Shown here in pieces: positions 16,829 through 25,348 of a stretch of DNA of 64,000 nucleotides. Both the position numbers and the translations under genes were made by a program. Origin of the DNA: a bacterium 1XD21-70 (GTDB lineage: Bacteria; Bacillota; Clostridia; Lachnospirales; Lachnospiraceae); NCBI GenBank assembly GCA_003669055.1, contig RAYB01000002.1, forward strand, positions 186,001 through 250,000, in the 5' to 3' direction. Below the pieces are notes generated by a model. That model was not told the origin of the DNA. It was given only the letters and a program-made list of their open reading frames with translations, and did not search any database. Within the stretch, counting starts at the first letter, position 1, and the number at the start of each line of letters is the position of its first letter.

Positions 16829-18463
16829 ATGTTAAGCTTCTTATTTGGTTCTTCCATGTCCATCCTGGCCGTCGGCGCCATCGTTGTCCTCCTCCTGCTG
16901 ATATTATTCAGCGGATACGTAAAAGCCCCGCCGGACCAGGCGTACATCATCTCCGGCCTTAAAAAAGATTCCCGTGTCTTAGTAGGCCGGGCAGGCATCA
17001 AGATCCCCTACCTGGAACGTTTAGACCGCCTGTACTTAGGGCAGATGACCGTGGATATCAAGACCGAGCAATCTGTACCCACCAATGATTTCATCAATGT
17101 CAACGTGGATGCCGTGGCAAAGGTCCGGATCTCCCCCTCGCCAGAGGGCATTAAGCTGGCCGCCAAGAACTTCCTGAACAAAAAGGCCACGGACATCACC
17201 TTGGATCTCCAGGACTCTTTGCAGGGCAATATGCGTGAGATCATTGGCACCCTTTCCTTAAAGGAGATCAACACCGACCGGGATTCCTTCTCCGACCAGG
17301 TCATGTCCAAGGCCTCCAAGGATATGGATAAGCTGGGGATCGAGATCCTTTCCTGCAACATCCAGAATGTGACCGACGAGAACGGGCTGATCAAAGACTT
17401 AGGCGCAGACAACACCTCCCGGATCAAGAAAGACGCCGCCATCGCCAAAGCACAGGCTGACCGCGATATCGCTATCGCACAGGCCGAGGCTGACAAGTCT
17501 GCCAACGATGCCCGTGTCATCGCCCAGACAGAGATCGCCCAGAAGAACAACGAACTGGCCATCAAAAAGTCTGAGCTCCAGAAAAATGCCGACACCAAGA
17601 AAGCGGAGGCAGATGCCGCCTACGAGATCCAGAAGCAGGAACAGCAGAAAACCATCCAGACCGCCACGGTCAATGCCCAGATTGCCAAGGCTGAGCGCGA
17701 GGCGGAATTGAGGAAGCAGCAGGTTGCTATCCAGCAGCAGTTTTTGGAAGCCGAGATCAACAAAAAGGCCGATGCCGAGCGCTATAAAGTCGAGCAGGAG
17801 GCCGCCGCTACTTTAGCCAAGCGCCAGAGGGAGGCCGAAGCCAAGAAATACGAGCAGGAAAAAGAGGCCGAGGCCATGAAGGCCAAAGCACAGGCGGAAG
17901 CAGATGCCATGAAAGCCAAAGCTATGGCAGAGGCGGATGCTTTGAAGGCGAAGGCAGAGGCTGCCCGCTTTGCCGCCGAACAGGAAGCTACCGGCATCCG
18001 TGCCAAGGGCGAGGCGGAAGCCGCTTCCATCCAGGCAAAGGCGCTGGCAGAAGCCGAAGGTATGGAGAAGAAGGCCGAGGCCTATTCCAAGTACGACAAT
18101 GCAGCGATCCTGGAGATGCTCCTTAGCATCATGCCCCAGATGGCTGCCGAGATCGCCAAGCCGCTCTCTAGCATCAGCAAAGTCAATATCTATGGGGGAG
18201 GCAGTGATTCCGGTTCCGGCGTCAGCCAGATATCCGGAAATGCCGCCACAGTTATGCAGCAGGTCTTTGACACCATGTCCGAAGCTACCGGCGTGGACTT
18301 TAGGGAAATTTTAAAGGCCCAGACTTACGACGCCAAGGTGAACCGCAACTTAAACTTCTCCGGCCTTCAGATCCCTGCCCAGGAGAGCCTGCCGCCGCAG
18401 CAAGACGCAGGCACCCCTAACGCCCAGGAGAACCAGGATTTTACGGATCCTTCCGGCCTGTAA
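16829..18463 (+). CDS. floT: Flotillin / SPFH-domain membrane scaffold protein
   Basis: 544 residues. An N-terminal hydrophobic hairpin (SILAVGAIVVLLLLILFSGY) is followed by an SPFH domain (PPDQAYIISGL to about residue 190). A long charged coiled coil (about 195-420) is rich in Ala/Glu/Lys and includes near-repeats of AEADAMKAKA. The Gly/Ser-rich tail ends in a proline-rich segment. Flotillins organise ordered membrane microdomains and scaffold secretion or signalling proteins. AAAGGAG precedes the ATG. A possible promoter TTGCAA-17-TAAAAT lies at about 16747-16775. No NfeD-like partner is adjacent, unlike many Bacillus operons. Confidence 0.88.
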   Translation: MLSFLFGSSMSILAVGAIVVLLLLILFSGYVKAPPDQAYIISGLKKDSRVLVGRAGIKIPYLERLDRLYLGQMTVDIKTEQSVPTNDFINVNVDAVAKVRISPSPEGIKLAAKNFLNKKATDITLDLQDSLQGNMREIIGTLSLKEINTDRDSFSDQVMSKASKDMDKLGIEILSCNIQNVTDENGLIKDLGADNTSRIKKDAAIAKAQADRDIAIAQAEADKSANDARVIAQTEIAQKNNELAIKKSELQKNADTKKAEADAAYEIQKQEQQKTIQTATVNAQIAKAEREAELRKQQVAIQQQFLEAEINKKADAERYKVEQEAAATLAKRQREAEAKKYEQEKEAEAMKAKAQAEADAMKAKAMAEADALKAKAEAARFAAEQEATGIRAKGEAEAASIQAKALAEAEGMEKKAEAYSKYDNAAILEMLLSIMPQMAAEIAKPLSSISKVNIYGGGSDSGSGVSQISGNAATVMQQVFDTMSEATGVDFREILKAQTYDAKVNRNLNFSGLQIPAQESLPPQQDAGTPNAQENQDFTDPSGL

Positions 18464-18500
18464 GCGGCAAAACAGCATTTTACATACCTTCTGGCAGCAA

Positions 18501-18545
18501 ATATCCCGGCAAGGCACACCGTTTCCGATGTCCCTGCCGGGATAT
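18501..18545. terminator. Bidirectional terminator between flotillin and smsB
   Basis: ATATCCCGGCA and TGCCGGGATAT form an 11-bp stem between two convergent genes. Neither side has a long T-run, so efficiency is uncertain. Confidence 0.55.
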
Positions 18546-18592
18546 TGATCCCTATCTGCCGCACCCCGCCCAACCGGGCGGCCGGTGTCCGT

Positions 18593-19513
18593 TCATTTCA
18601 AAAACCCGTTGATAATCTGTGCTTGGGCTTCCTCCTCCGTCAGGCCAAGCGTCATCAGCTTTACAATCTGTTCCCCGGCAATCTTCCCGATCGCCGCCTC
18701 ATGGATCAGCGCCGCATCGATATTGTTTGCCTCCAGCTGCGGAATGGCAAGGATCCTGGCATCTCCCATAATAATCGCATCGCATTCCGTATGGCCGGTG
18801 CAGGGGGCGTTCCCTACCAGCCGGGAATCAAATTTCTGGTAAGAACCGTCCTTTGCCACCGACCGGGACACTACATCCGCGCTGGCACCGGCACCGTTTA
18901 AATCCACCACATAATCACTGACTGCATACTGGCTGCCATGGGTCATCAAACGTTCCCTTACCACAAGCTTCGCCCCTGCCGCCAGTTCTGCCTTAGTCTT
19001 GCGGTCCGTGGAATCCACCCCTTTGATCTGCACCATCTCCATCTCCATGGAACTCCCTTCCTCCATGTAGACCTCCGTAACCGGGTTCAGGATCCGTTTC
19101 CCCTCACCGTCCCCTTCCCCATAGTGCTTCTCCACATATTTTACCTTTGCATTCTTCCCCACATAAAACCGGTGGATCCCGTCATGCTGGGAATCCTGGT
19201 CTCCGCAATTGTGGATGCCGCAGCCCGCCACAATCACCACATCGCTGTCCTCACCAATATAAAAATCATTGTAGACCATATCTTTTAACCCGCTCCGGCT
19301 AAGCACCACCGGGATATGCACGCTCTCATGCTTCGTCCCCGGGCGGATCCGTATATCGATGCCGCTGACATCCGTCTTGGATATGATATCAATATTAGCT
19401 GTCGTATTCCGCCCTGCCATCTGTCCGTTGGCACGGATATTGTAAGCCCCTTCCGGCACTCCATGGAGGTCGGCTACCTCCTCTAAAATCCTCTCCTGAA
19501 CCTGGTCTGTCAT
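18593..19513 (-). CDS. smsB: SufB/SufD-like Fe-S scaffold, SmsB of the minimal SMS system
   Basis: 306 residues corresponding to the beta-helix and C-terminal core of SufB/SufD: GCGIHNCGDQDSQHDGIHRFYVG, SRSVAKDGSYQKFDSRLVGNAPCTGHTECDAI, and the C-terminal Glu/His cluster ANNIDAALIHEAAIGKI. It is clearly shorter than classical SufB (about 470). It overlaps smsC by four bases (ATGA), and no sufS, sufU or separate sufD is nearby. This pairing matches the two-component SMS (SUF-like minimal system) reported from anaerobes. It assembles Fe-S clusters in the cytoplasm. The gene names follow that system and are an inference. Confidence 0.82.
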   Translation of the reverse strand: MTDQVQERILEEVADLHGVPEGAYNIRANGQMAGRNTTANIDIISKTDVSGIDIRIRPGTKHESVHIPVVLSRSGLKDMVYNDFYIGEDSDVVIVAGCGIHNCGDQDSQHDGIHRFYVGKNAKVKYVEKHYGEGDGEGKRILNPVTEVYMEEGSSMEMEMVQIKGVDSTDRKTKAELAAGAKLVVRERLMTHGSQYAVSDYVVDLNGAGASADVVSRSVAKDGSYQKFDSRLVGNAPCTGHTECDAIIMGDARILAIPQLEANNIDAALIHEAAIGKIAGEQIVKLMTLGLTEEEAQAQIINGFLK

Positions 19514-20253
19514 CTCCTGTCCCCTCCCTGATAAAATTTCGCGCAGGCATCGACCGCCGACGTGGTCCCCAAAAGATCCGGAAGCACTTCGTCCTTGGCT
19601 CCTTGCCTGGTTATCTGCCCGTCCGCAATCACTACAATCTCATCTGCAATATTCAAAATCCTCTCCTGATGGGAAATAATCAGAATAGATCCGTCCGTGC
19701 TCTCCCGCATCCGTTCAAACACCTGGATCAGGTTCTGGAAACTCCACAGGTCAATCCCCGCCTCCGGCTCGTCAAACACCGACATATGGGTGTTTCTGGC
19801 CAGCACCGTAGCTATCTCAATCCTCTTGAGTTCACCTCCGGAAAGGCTGGCGTTCACCTCCCGGTTGATATAATCCTTGGCACAAAGTCCCACCTCCGAC
19901 AGGTATTGGCAGGCATCCGCCGCACTTAAGTTCTTTTTCGCCGCCAGGCGGATCAGATCCAGGACCTGGATCCCCTTAAAGCGCACCGGCTGCTGGAAAG
20001 CAAAACTGATCCCCAGGTTCGCCCGCTCTGTAATGCTAAGGTCCGTGATATCCGTCCCATCCAAATAAATCCTGCCCTCTGTCGGTCTCTCAATCCCGGC
20101 AATCAGCTTGGCCAGGGTGGATTTCCCTCCTCCGTTAGGGCCTGTGATTACCACAAATTTATGGTCACCAATCGTTAAGTCCATGTTTCTTATGATTTCT
20201 TTTTGTCCTTTTTCTTCCTGTACCTCAAAGGACACATTCTCCAATGTCAGCAT
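19510..20253 (-). CDS. smsC: SufC-like ATPase, SmsC of the minimal SMS system
   Basis: 247 residues, an ABC ATPase with Walker A GPNGGGKST, Q-loop FAFQQP, signature SLSGGELKR, Walker B HMSVFDEPEAGIDLWS (with the Glu-Ala-Gly-Ile-Asp typical of SufC) and switch His in ISHQ. It is soluble and drives conformational change of the SmsB scaffold rather than transport. GGAGG precedes the ATG by five bases. Two 11-bp direct repeats lie just upstream at 20270-20294 and may be regulatory. Confidence 0.85.
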   Translation of the reverse strand: MLTLENVSFEVQEEKGQKEIIRNMDLTIGDHKFVVITGPNGGGKSTLAKLIAGIERPTEGRIYLDGTDITDLSITERANLGISFAFQQPVRFKGIQVLDLIRLAAKKNLSAADACQYLSEVGLCAKDYINREVNASLSGGELKRIEIATVLARNTHMSVFDEPEAGIDLWSFQNLIQVFERMRESTDGSILIISHQERILNIADEIVVIADGQITRQGAKDEVLPDLLGTTSAVDACAKFYQGGDRR

Positions 20254-20269
20254 CGCTTCCTCCAGATTC

Positions 20270-20294
20270 AGAACGTGTTAATTAGAACGTGTTA
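20270..20294 (-). promoter_or_regulatory. Tandem AGAACGTGTTA repeats in the smsCB leader
   Basis: The 11-mer AGAACGTGTTA occurs at 20270-20280 and again at 20284-20294, a 14-base period, about 20-40 bases upstream of smsC. A minus-strand TATAAT-like box lies further upstream near 20355. This could be a binding site for a redox or Fe-S responsive regulator or an RNA element; nothing else supports a choice. Confidence 0.4.
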
Positions 20295-20421
20295 TTGTTT
20301 GGCAGCCCTATGCCGCCCACCGATGGGATATTCCCTCAGCCGCCATTATTATATACCAATTTTCTTTTAATTTCCAGGGGTTTTGCCACAATTGTGCAAT
20401 GCCGCCAAAATGCCGACAGCA

Positions 20422-21330
20422 TCAGGGCTTTTGCAGCCTGGCCACAAAAAAGCCTTCATACAAGCCATCCGGGCAGACGCACATGGTTCCCTCCAGTTCT
20501 GTCGGCAGCAAAAAAATCCCCGGGAACTGCCCTGTGTTTATAGGCAGAACCTTTGCCCCTGCCTTTTTCATGGCCTTCTTTACCACCTGTTCATTTTCCT
20601 CTGCCAGGACGGAACAGGTAGAATACACCATCTCGTGCCCTGGCTTTAAGTGCTTGAGCGCCTTTGCCAAAAGTTCTTCCTGCACTTTTGCGGACCGCCT
20701 TAAAATATCTCCGTCCAGCTGCCCCTTGCCGCCCTTCCTGCAGATATCCAAGGTTCCGCTCCCCGTACAGGGCGCATCCAAAAGCACCTTGTCAAAAGAG
20801 AAAAAATCATCCAGTTTCCTGGCATCCGCCACCATCACACAGACCCTCGAAGCCCCCTGCCGGTCGAGGTTATATTGCAGCCTCTTTGCACGGATCTGGT
20901 TTTTTTCGCACGCCGTGATAGATGCCATATTCCCGGACAGCGCAGCCATCTGCGTTGTCTTTCCCCCTGGCGCCGCCGCCATGTCGAGGATGCTTTCCCC
21001 CGCCTTCGGGCCAAGAACCAAGGGCGGCAGCATCGAAGAAAGGCTTTGCAGGTAAATCCCACCCTCCCCATAAAGTTCCAGCTTTTGCAGTTCGGGCTCC
21101 CTGGCATTCGTTATCACCAGCGCTTCCCTGCTCCACGGTACCTCTTGGCACAAGATCCCCGCCTCCTCCAACCGCTTCCGAACCGATGCCGCGTCCGCCT
21201 TCAGCGTATTGGCGCGAAGCGTAACCGGCCGTTCCTGTCTATAACCCTCCAAAATCCTCCCTGCCAGTTCCTGCCCGTACTGCCCTTTTAGCTTTTCCTG
21301 CAAAAACCCGGGAACTTCCCACTGACCCAT
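20422..21330 (-). CDS. RNA cytosine-C5 methyltransferase, RsmB/RsmF (NOL1/NOP2/Sun) family
   Basis: About 302 residues. The SAM-binding motif is DMAAAPGGKTTQ, and the two catalytic cysteines lie in DAPCTGSGT and YSTCS. The protein methylates cytosine C5 in 16S rRNA or tRNA. An N-terminal PUA-like substrate region (RPVTLRANTLKADAASVRKRLE) is present, but the usual C-terminal extension of RsmF is short. The start at 21330 follows GGAAAGGGAAAG; the longer open frame to 21540 runs into the tRNA-Leu gene and is not coding. Confidence 0.85.
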   Translation of the reverse strand: MGQWEVPGFLQEKLKGQYGQELAGRILEGYRQERPVTLRANTLKADAASVRKRLEEAGILCQEVPWSREALVITNAREPELQKLELYGEGGIYLQSLSSMLPPLVLGPKAGESILDMAAAPGGKTTQMAALSGNMASITACEKNQIRAKRLQYNLDRQGASRVCVMVADARKLDDFFSFDKVLLDAPCTGSGTLDICRKGGKGQLDGDILRRSAKVQEELLAKALKHLKPGHEMVYSTCSVLAEENEQVVKKAMKKAGAKVLPINTGQFPGIFLLPTELEGTMCVCPDGLYEGFFVARLQKP

Positions 21331-21474
21331 CTTTCCCTTTCCTTTCTCTGCCGTCCGGCAAAATACATCCTGGCATGCCGGGGCATGACAAACTCCGGCA
21401 TATGGCAAACTCCGGCATGGCTCCTGTGAAGCATGCAATTCTATGGAATGCATTTTCCTATTGTATAAAAATAA

Positions 21475-21508
21475 CGCAAGGCCGAACTTTAACCATTCAG
21501 CCTTGCGC
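21475..21508 (-). terminator. Terminator of tRNA-Leu copy 1
   Basis: CGCAAGGC and GCCTTGCG form an 8-bp stem, followed on the minus strand by TTATTTTTA, directly after the tRNA 3' end. Confidence 0.75.
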
Positions 21509-21515
21509 CTTGTCG

Positions 21516-21599
21516 TGCAGAAGATGGGAGTCGAACCCACAAGGTATTGCTACCACACGGACCTGAACCGTGCGCGTCTGCCAATTCCGCCACTTCTGC
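21516..21599 (-). tRNA. tRNA-Leu (anticodon CAG), copy 1
   Basis: The acceptor stem pairs GCAGAAG with CTTCTGC. The anticodon loop TTCAGGT gives anticodon CAG, and a class II variable arm (TGGTAGCAATACC) is present, as expected for leucine. The 3' CCA is not encoded. It has its own strong promoter upstream and a terminator downstream. Confidence 0.95.
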
Positions 21600-21634
21600 G
21601 AACCATTTCCTCAATCTCTTGAGGCAACAACCAT

Positions 21635-21663
21635 ATTATAACCATCTCCCGCTCATTTGTCAA
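21635..21663 (-). promoter_or_regulatory. Promoter of tRNA-Leu copy 1
   Basis: On the minus strand a perfect TTGACA (21658-21663), a 17-base spacer and a perfect TATAAT (21635-21640) lie about 40 bases before the mature tRNA 5' end. Confidence 0.8.
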
Positions 21664-21767
21664 CCGTTTTCTCAAGGTTTTTGTCGAATATTTTTTCAAA
21701 ATTTATAACTGTTGATATATTCAGGATTAATGCAAAAATATTTGGGAACCGTTACACACAACAAAAA

Positions 21768-21794
21768 AAGTGAGGAACCACTGCCCCTCACTTT
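21768..21794 (-). terminator. Terminator of tRNA-Leu copy 2
   Basis: AAAGTGAGG and CCTCACTTT form a 9-bp stem followed on the minus strand by a run of T, directly after the tRNA. Confidence 0.75.
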
Positions 21795-21797
21795 CCG

Positions 21798-21881
21798 TGC
21801 AGAAGATGGGAGTCGAACCCACAAGGTATTGCTACCACACGGACCTGAACCGTGCGCGTCTGCCAATTCCGCCACTTCTGC
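21798..21881 (-). tRNA. tRNA-Leu (anticodon CAG), copy 2
   Basis: The mature sequence is identical to the copy at 21516-21599, 282 bases away. The flanking regions differ, so this is a gene duplication rather than an assembly repeat. It would be co-transcribed with the upstream tRNA-Asn, which is now broken, so its promoter may have been displaced by the inserted element. Confidence 0.95.
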
Positions 21882-21885
21882 AAAA

Positions 21886-21946
21886 CTCCCCGAGTAGGAC
21901 TTGAACCTACGACAGCGCGGTTAACAGCCGCGTGCTCTACCATTGA
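21886..21946 (-). pseudogene. Truncated tRNA-Asn (anticodon GTT), interrupted at the D arm
   Basis: The 3' three quarters are intact: D-arm loop, anticodon loop CTGTTAA with GTT, T arm GTAGGTTCAAGTCCTAC, and acceptor 3' strand TCGGGGA plus G. The 5' acceptor strand (expected TCCCCGA) and first D-stem bases are missing; the match ends at 21946 and is replaced by unrelated sequence. This marks the junction with the integrated element. Confidence 0.85.
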
Positions 21947-22216
21947 TACGGTTACATACCGTAAAATCTCTTTGATAGAGTGTTATGTCCAAATTACAAT
22001 CGAGGCTATACTTTTCACTCTGTTCGGCTACCATCTGACTGGTGACCTAACGAATAGTATATTAACACAACTTCTCTCATTTGGCAAGAGGGAAATTTAT
22101 GTTTTTGAAATTCTTTTTATACTTTTTACTCTTTTATAACGCTGTACATAAATAACCGTAATGAAACATGATCCGTCTTTTTTCAATGATAGGGCACATC
22201 AGCCGGCCACCCTTTA
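21947..22216. other. Left end of the integrative element (attachment region)
   Basis: Directly after the tRNA break is a perfect inverted repeat TACGGT-tacat-ACCGTA, then about 250 bases with no gene up to the serine recombinase stop codon. Serine integrases act near the element end, so this is the expected place for an attachment site. The exact crossover cannot be set without the other end, which lies outside the window. Confidence 0.6.
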
Positions 22217-23830
22217 TCAGATGGCCTCCGTGACCAAAATGCTGCCGTCGCCCCATTCGGAGCAGAACTGCTGGTATGACATATTGAGCTCAACAGAGAT
22301 TTTGTAGTCCCTCCCGACCTCGATACGCTTGAACAAGTGACAAGCAATCATTTTTTTCTGCTCCAGTGTGGCCGTGTCAAATTCCTCCGCCCAGGACTTG
22401 AACTGGTTGTAGGTCGGGGTGATCAGGTCGATCCCCTGTTTCTTCCTGACTTCTTCCTCCCGAAGCTCCGTGAGCTTTGCCTCCGCCTCGGTGACCCGTG
22501 ACTTGATGGTCTGGATCGCCTGGGACAGATCTTCCGGGGAATAAATGCTGTCGCCTGTCAGCGTCTTTGCGATTTCAAGCTGCAGCTTCGTGAGCTGCTC
22601 CTTATTCTTGTTAATCTCCAGATCCAGCTTCTTCTGCGTGGCCCTGTTCCCGGCCATCTGCCGCTTGAACATTGCCTGCAGCTTTTCTTCCTCCGGCGCC
22701 CCATCCATGCAGCTAAAGATTTTTCGAATGATCTGCCGGATGGTCTCGTCCACCCTGTCTGCCTGATAGGTCGTCTGCCCGTCGCACTTGCAGAGCTTAC
22801 GGCTCTTATGGTAACAGGAATACTTGATCTGGTCCACGAAATACTCCGTACCGTCTGCCCTCGTATAACTGTCGCGGTACCGGATGGTCGTCAGCCGCCC
22901 TCCACAATGGGCGCAGAACACATTCCCTGAAAGCATTGCCTGCCCTTTGGTCTGCAAAGCGATATGGCGCTTTTCCTCATTCTTGTTCTGCCTCTGCTCC
23001 AGGATGTAAAGAATCTGGTCGTATGTATCATCACTGCGAAGCCGCAGCGCCTCCAACTGCGAGGAAGTTGAGCCGTCCTCCAGCCTCCCGCAATAGAAGG
23101 AATCCCGAAGGATACGGATTACTTTAATGCTTGTGAACTTTCCCCCGCCGCTGGGCTTGTACCCCTTTTTATTAAGGAAGTCCGCCATCCTGTAAGAGCC
23201 GTACCCCTTATGGATCGTCATTTCGTCGATCATGCGGAGTACTTCGCTGTCCGCCGGGTCGATCTCATACTTCTTGACTTTTGCGCCCTTCCGGTTCACA
23301 AGCCCGCTGTCCGCCAGGCGGTATCCGAACTTGACCGGTCCGCCGGTGTATAACCCGTCAAGGGTCATCTGCTGCATCTTGCTCTTGATCCGGATGGAAG
23401 TCTTTTCACTCTCGCCGGATGCCTGCCAGAACCGGAGATAATTCATCAGCTTGTCCACATGGTTGTTGAAGCACTGCTGCCCCTCCTGGGTGCTCCACAC
23501 CTCAACGCCGTGCTTGGCGAACCATTCCACCACGAAAGGCGTCTCGTCGTCAATCCTCCCGATCCTGTCGAACATAAATACCAGAAGGATGTCAAACTCG
23601 TTATTCAGGGCCGCCTCTTTCAGTTCCTGGATGGCGTCCCTGTCATCCGCCGACACCTTATAGCCGGAAATCCCTTTTTCGGAAAACTCTTTCAGGATCG
23701 TCCAGTCCTGCTGGCTGCTGGCAAAATCACGGCACGCTGTTTTCTGCATGGGGATGTCGTTCTCATTTTTATCGTTCTTGTCTACCTGCTTTTTGGTCGA
23801 TACTCTATAAAGACAATAAACCCGTTTCAT
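22217..23830 (-). CDS. Large serine recombinase (TnpX/Tn4451-type integrase)
   Basis: About 537 residues. The N-terminal resolvase domain has the nucleophile Ser in YRVSTKKQ and the arginines of VFMFDRIGR. A recombinase DNA-binding domain follows (GYGSYRMADFLNKKGYKPSGGGKFT), then a zinc ribbon CAHCGGRL...YSCYHKSRKLCKC and a coiled-coil segment around 400-470. It catalyses excision and integration through a 2-bp staggered break. ATG 23830 follows GGAGGT. It sits at the tRNA-Asn junction, as an element-terminal integrase should. Confidence 0.92.
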   Translation of the reverse strand: MKRVYCLYRVSTKKQVDKNDKNENDIPMQKTACRDFASSQQDWTILKEFSEKGISGYKVSADDRDAIQELKEAALNNEFDILLVFMFDRIGRIDDETPFVVEWFAKHGVEVWSTQEGQQCFNNHVDKLMNYLRFWQASGESEKTSIRIKSKMQQMTLDGLYTGGPVKFGYRLADSGLVNRKGAKVKKYEIDPADSEVLRMIDEMTIHKGYGSYRMADFLNKKGYKPSGGGKFTSIKVIRILRDSFYCGRLEDGSTSSQLEALRLRSDDTYDQILYILEQRQNKNEEKRHIALQTKGQAMLSGNVFCAHCGGRLTTIRYRDSYTRADGTEYFVDQIKYSCYHKSRKLCKCDGQTTYQADRVDETIRQIIRKIFSCMDGAPEEEKLQAMFKRQMAGNRATQKKLDLEINKNKEQLTKLQLEIAKTLTGDSIYSPEDLSQAIQTIKSRVTEAEAKLTELREEEVRKKQGIDLITPTYNQFKSWAEEFDTATLEQKKMIACHLFKRIEVGRDYKISVELNMSYQQFCSEWGDGSILVTEAI

Positions 23831-23995
23831 TACGCTACCTCCGTACATTCTTTTTGTACGGAATCACGCTGCTATTCCTTATTCGCTTGTCAATGTGCAG
23901 CCGGGACAATACCTCTCCCGGTACTTATATTATACCGTGAAATGCCCCTGACGGCAACGCGTCTTTTGAGGAAAAGCACCGCAATCCTTCTGTTT

Positions 23996-24178
23996 TCATA
24001 GTGCCTGGCCGCATGGCATGAACTCTTTCTGGAAGCGTTCCTCATATGCCTCCGTGAGAATGTCCCTGACCTTATTTTTCACATCTGTACCCTCGCTCCC
24101 GCTGAACATAATCGTGACCGCCGAGCTGTTGATATGTAACCGCATGACAGGATTCCTGTCTGTCCTTTTACTCTCCAA
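23996..24178 (-). CDS. Small element-encoded protein, TnpW-like (tentative)
   Basis: 60 residues with a TTG start seven bases after GGAGG. The sequence MRLHINSSAVTIMFSGSEGTDVKNKVRDIL followed by a charged helix resembles, in size, position beside a large serine recombinase and ending, the small proteins annotated as TnpW in Tn4451-like and related conjugative elements. The resemblance comes from memory and is not an alignment. Function unknown; it may modulate excision. Confidence 0.6.
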   Translation of the reverse strand: MESKRTDRNPVMRLHINSSAVTIMFSGSEGTDVKNKVRDILTEAYEERFQKEFMPCGQAL

Positions 24179-24787
24179 AGAAAAACCTCCTTCCCGTTCC
24201 TAATGTCTTTATCAAGGTCACATGAATAAGTCGGGCCTGCGCTCTTACAGTCACAGACCCGGCCCATTGTATCTGATCTCGATTCTGTCCGCCGTATTTG
24301 TCACGCTCCCCGGCAGATCCCATACACTTTTATATTATATAGGAAGGGATTGCTACAGGCTGCGGCCAGCTTCACCGCATCATAGCCCCGCCTGTGCCGC
24401 CGCTTTGCCAGAGCAAGCAAACACTGCAGGGACTCCCCTTCCAGTCTGTGAGGGGTCGTGAGAAAGTACCATTATGATCTGCGCCGTCATCGCGTCCGGC
24501 CTGCCACAGCCGGATAGGTGGAAACGTGGACCGCTCGGACAGCCTTTATTCATCACCTCCCCAGGCTGTCTGTCTTTGCGCCGCCCCATCCTCCGCTCGG
24601 AACACAGAATGAAGTACCCATAGCAATGTGTATGAAATTGTCAAGGTGCCGCAGAGGGCAGAGCAGATATTAGTCACTCTTTGGGGTGGCCCAGAGCCTG
24701 CGCCCTGCTGCCTCACCCCCGGCTTGTCCTGCCGGAAATGCCCTTCTTACTATTCCGTACATTTTCAGGGCAATTTCGCCGTCTGAA
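24179..24787 (-). other. Element intergenic region with a minus-strand promoter
   Basis: No gene is convincing. A minus-strand TTGACA (24639-24644), 16-base spacer and TATGGG (24617-24622) could drive the small protein and recombinase genes. An open frame at 24380-24589 has no well-spaced ribosome site. Downstream of the sigma gene the sequence is GC-rich and unstructured to my eye. Confidence 0.4.
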
Positions 24788-25213
24788 TCAAAAAATTTCT
24801 TCTAAAACTTTTTGAAGGTTGCTCAAACCGTGTTCAATGGATTTCCTCACATTGCTCTCATTGATTCCCTCCGCCCTGGCAATGGCGCTCTTGCTCATGC
24901 CAAGAAAATAATGCGCATAAATCCGGTTGCGCTGTTTTTCCGGCAGAGAGGCAAGGGCTTTATAAAGCTGTTCCCTGTCATAAAGCTGCTCTACAAGATC
25001 ACAGGGATTTTTCTGATCCAAAGCTGCCATATCCCTTTCAATGCCTCCAGCATAATCCAAAGAATAAAAAGCCTTGTAACGGTATGTACGGATTCGGTAT
25101 GCTTCTTCCAGAAGTTCATACTCCCGGAGCAGCAATGCGATTTCCTCCGACACCTCAACAACTATGTCCTTTGCATAAAACGGGTAATAATCCCGCAGAT
25201 TGATTTTCTTCAT
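24788..25213 (-). CDS. Sigma-70 family factor of conjugative-element type (sigma4 domain)
   Basis: 141 residues. The C-terminal half is a region-4 helix-turn-helix: LASLPEKQRNRIYAHYFLGMSKSAIARAEGINESNVRKSI. The N-terminal half is short and acidic/aromatic, as in the sigma-like proteins of Tn916-class and clostridial elements. Likely role: directing transcription of element genes, perhaps of the recombinase. The start at 25213 follows GGAGG. The frame stays open upstream as far as an ATG at 25504 that has its own GGGAGG, so an extended form or a leader peptide is possible. Confidence 0.82.
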   Translation of the reverse strand: MKKINLRDYYPFYAKDIVVEVSEEIALLLREYELLEEAYRIRTYRYKAFYSLDYAGGIERDMAALDQKNPCDLVEQLYDREQLYKALASLPEKQRNRIYAHYFLGMSKSAIARAEGINESNVRKSIEHGLSNLQKVLEEIF

Positions 25214-25320
25214 GTGTAATCCTCCAATCTCGATTTTTAGTTGACTGGCAAAATCGAAATCAGAGGGAGGGGAGCGACAGCGAAAAACAACTAGGCTCCC
25301 CCTGCATTTCAAAAAAATAA

Positions 25321-25348
25321 TGCGCACCCGAAAAAATTCAGGTGCGCA
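25321..25348 (-). terminator. Attenuator-like terminator in the sigma-factor leader
   Basis: TGCGCACC and GGTGCGCA flank a short loop, and on the minus strand ATTATTTTTTT follows. It lies inside a leader that begins with a possible ORF at 25504 (GGGAGG before ATG) and ends at the sigma gene. This layout suggests transcription attenuation; it may instead end an upstream transcript. Confidence 0.55.

Noticed and set aside
17008-17598. Minus-strand open frame within the flotillin gene
   Set aside because: The coiled-coil repeats of flotillin give Ala/Ser-rich antisense frames; nothing else supports it.
21331-21540. N-terminal extension of the RNA methyltransferase
   Set aside because: The extension would run through the terminator and into the tRNA-Leu gene; the ATG at 21330 has a ribosome site and matches the family start.
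24380-24589. Small minus-strand ORF in the element
   Set aside because: Both possible start codons lie directly against the GGAGG sequences, so spacing is wrong, and no family is recognised.
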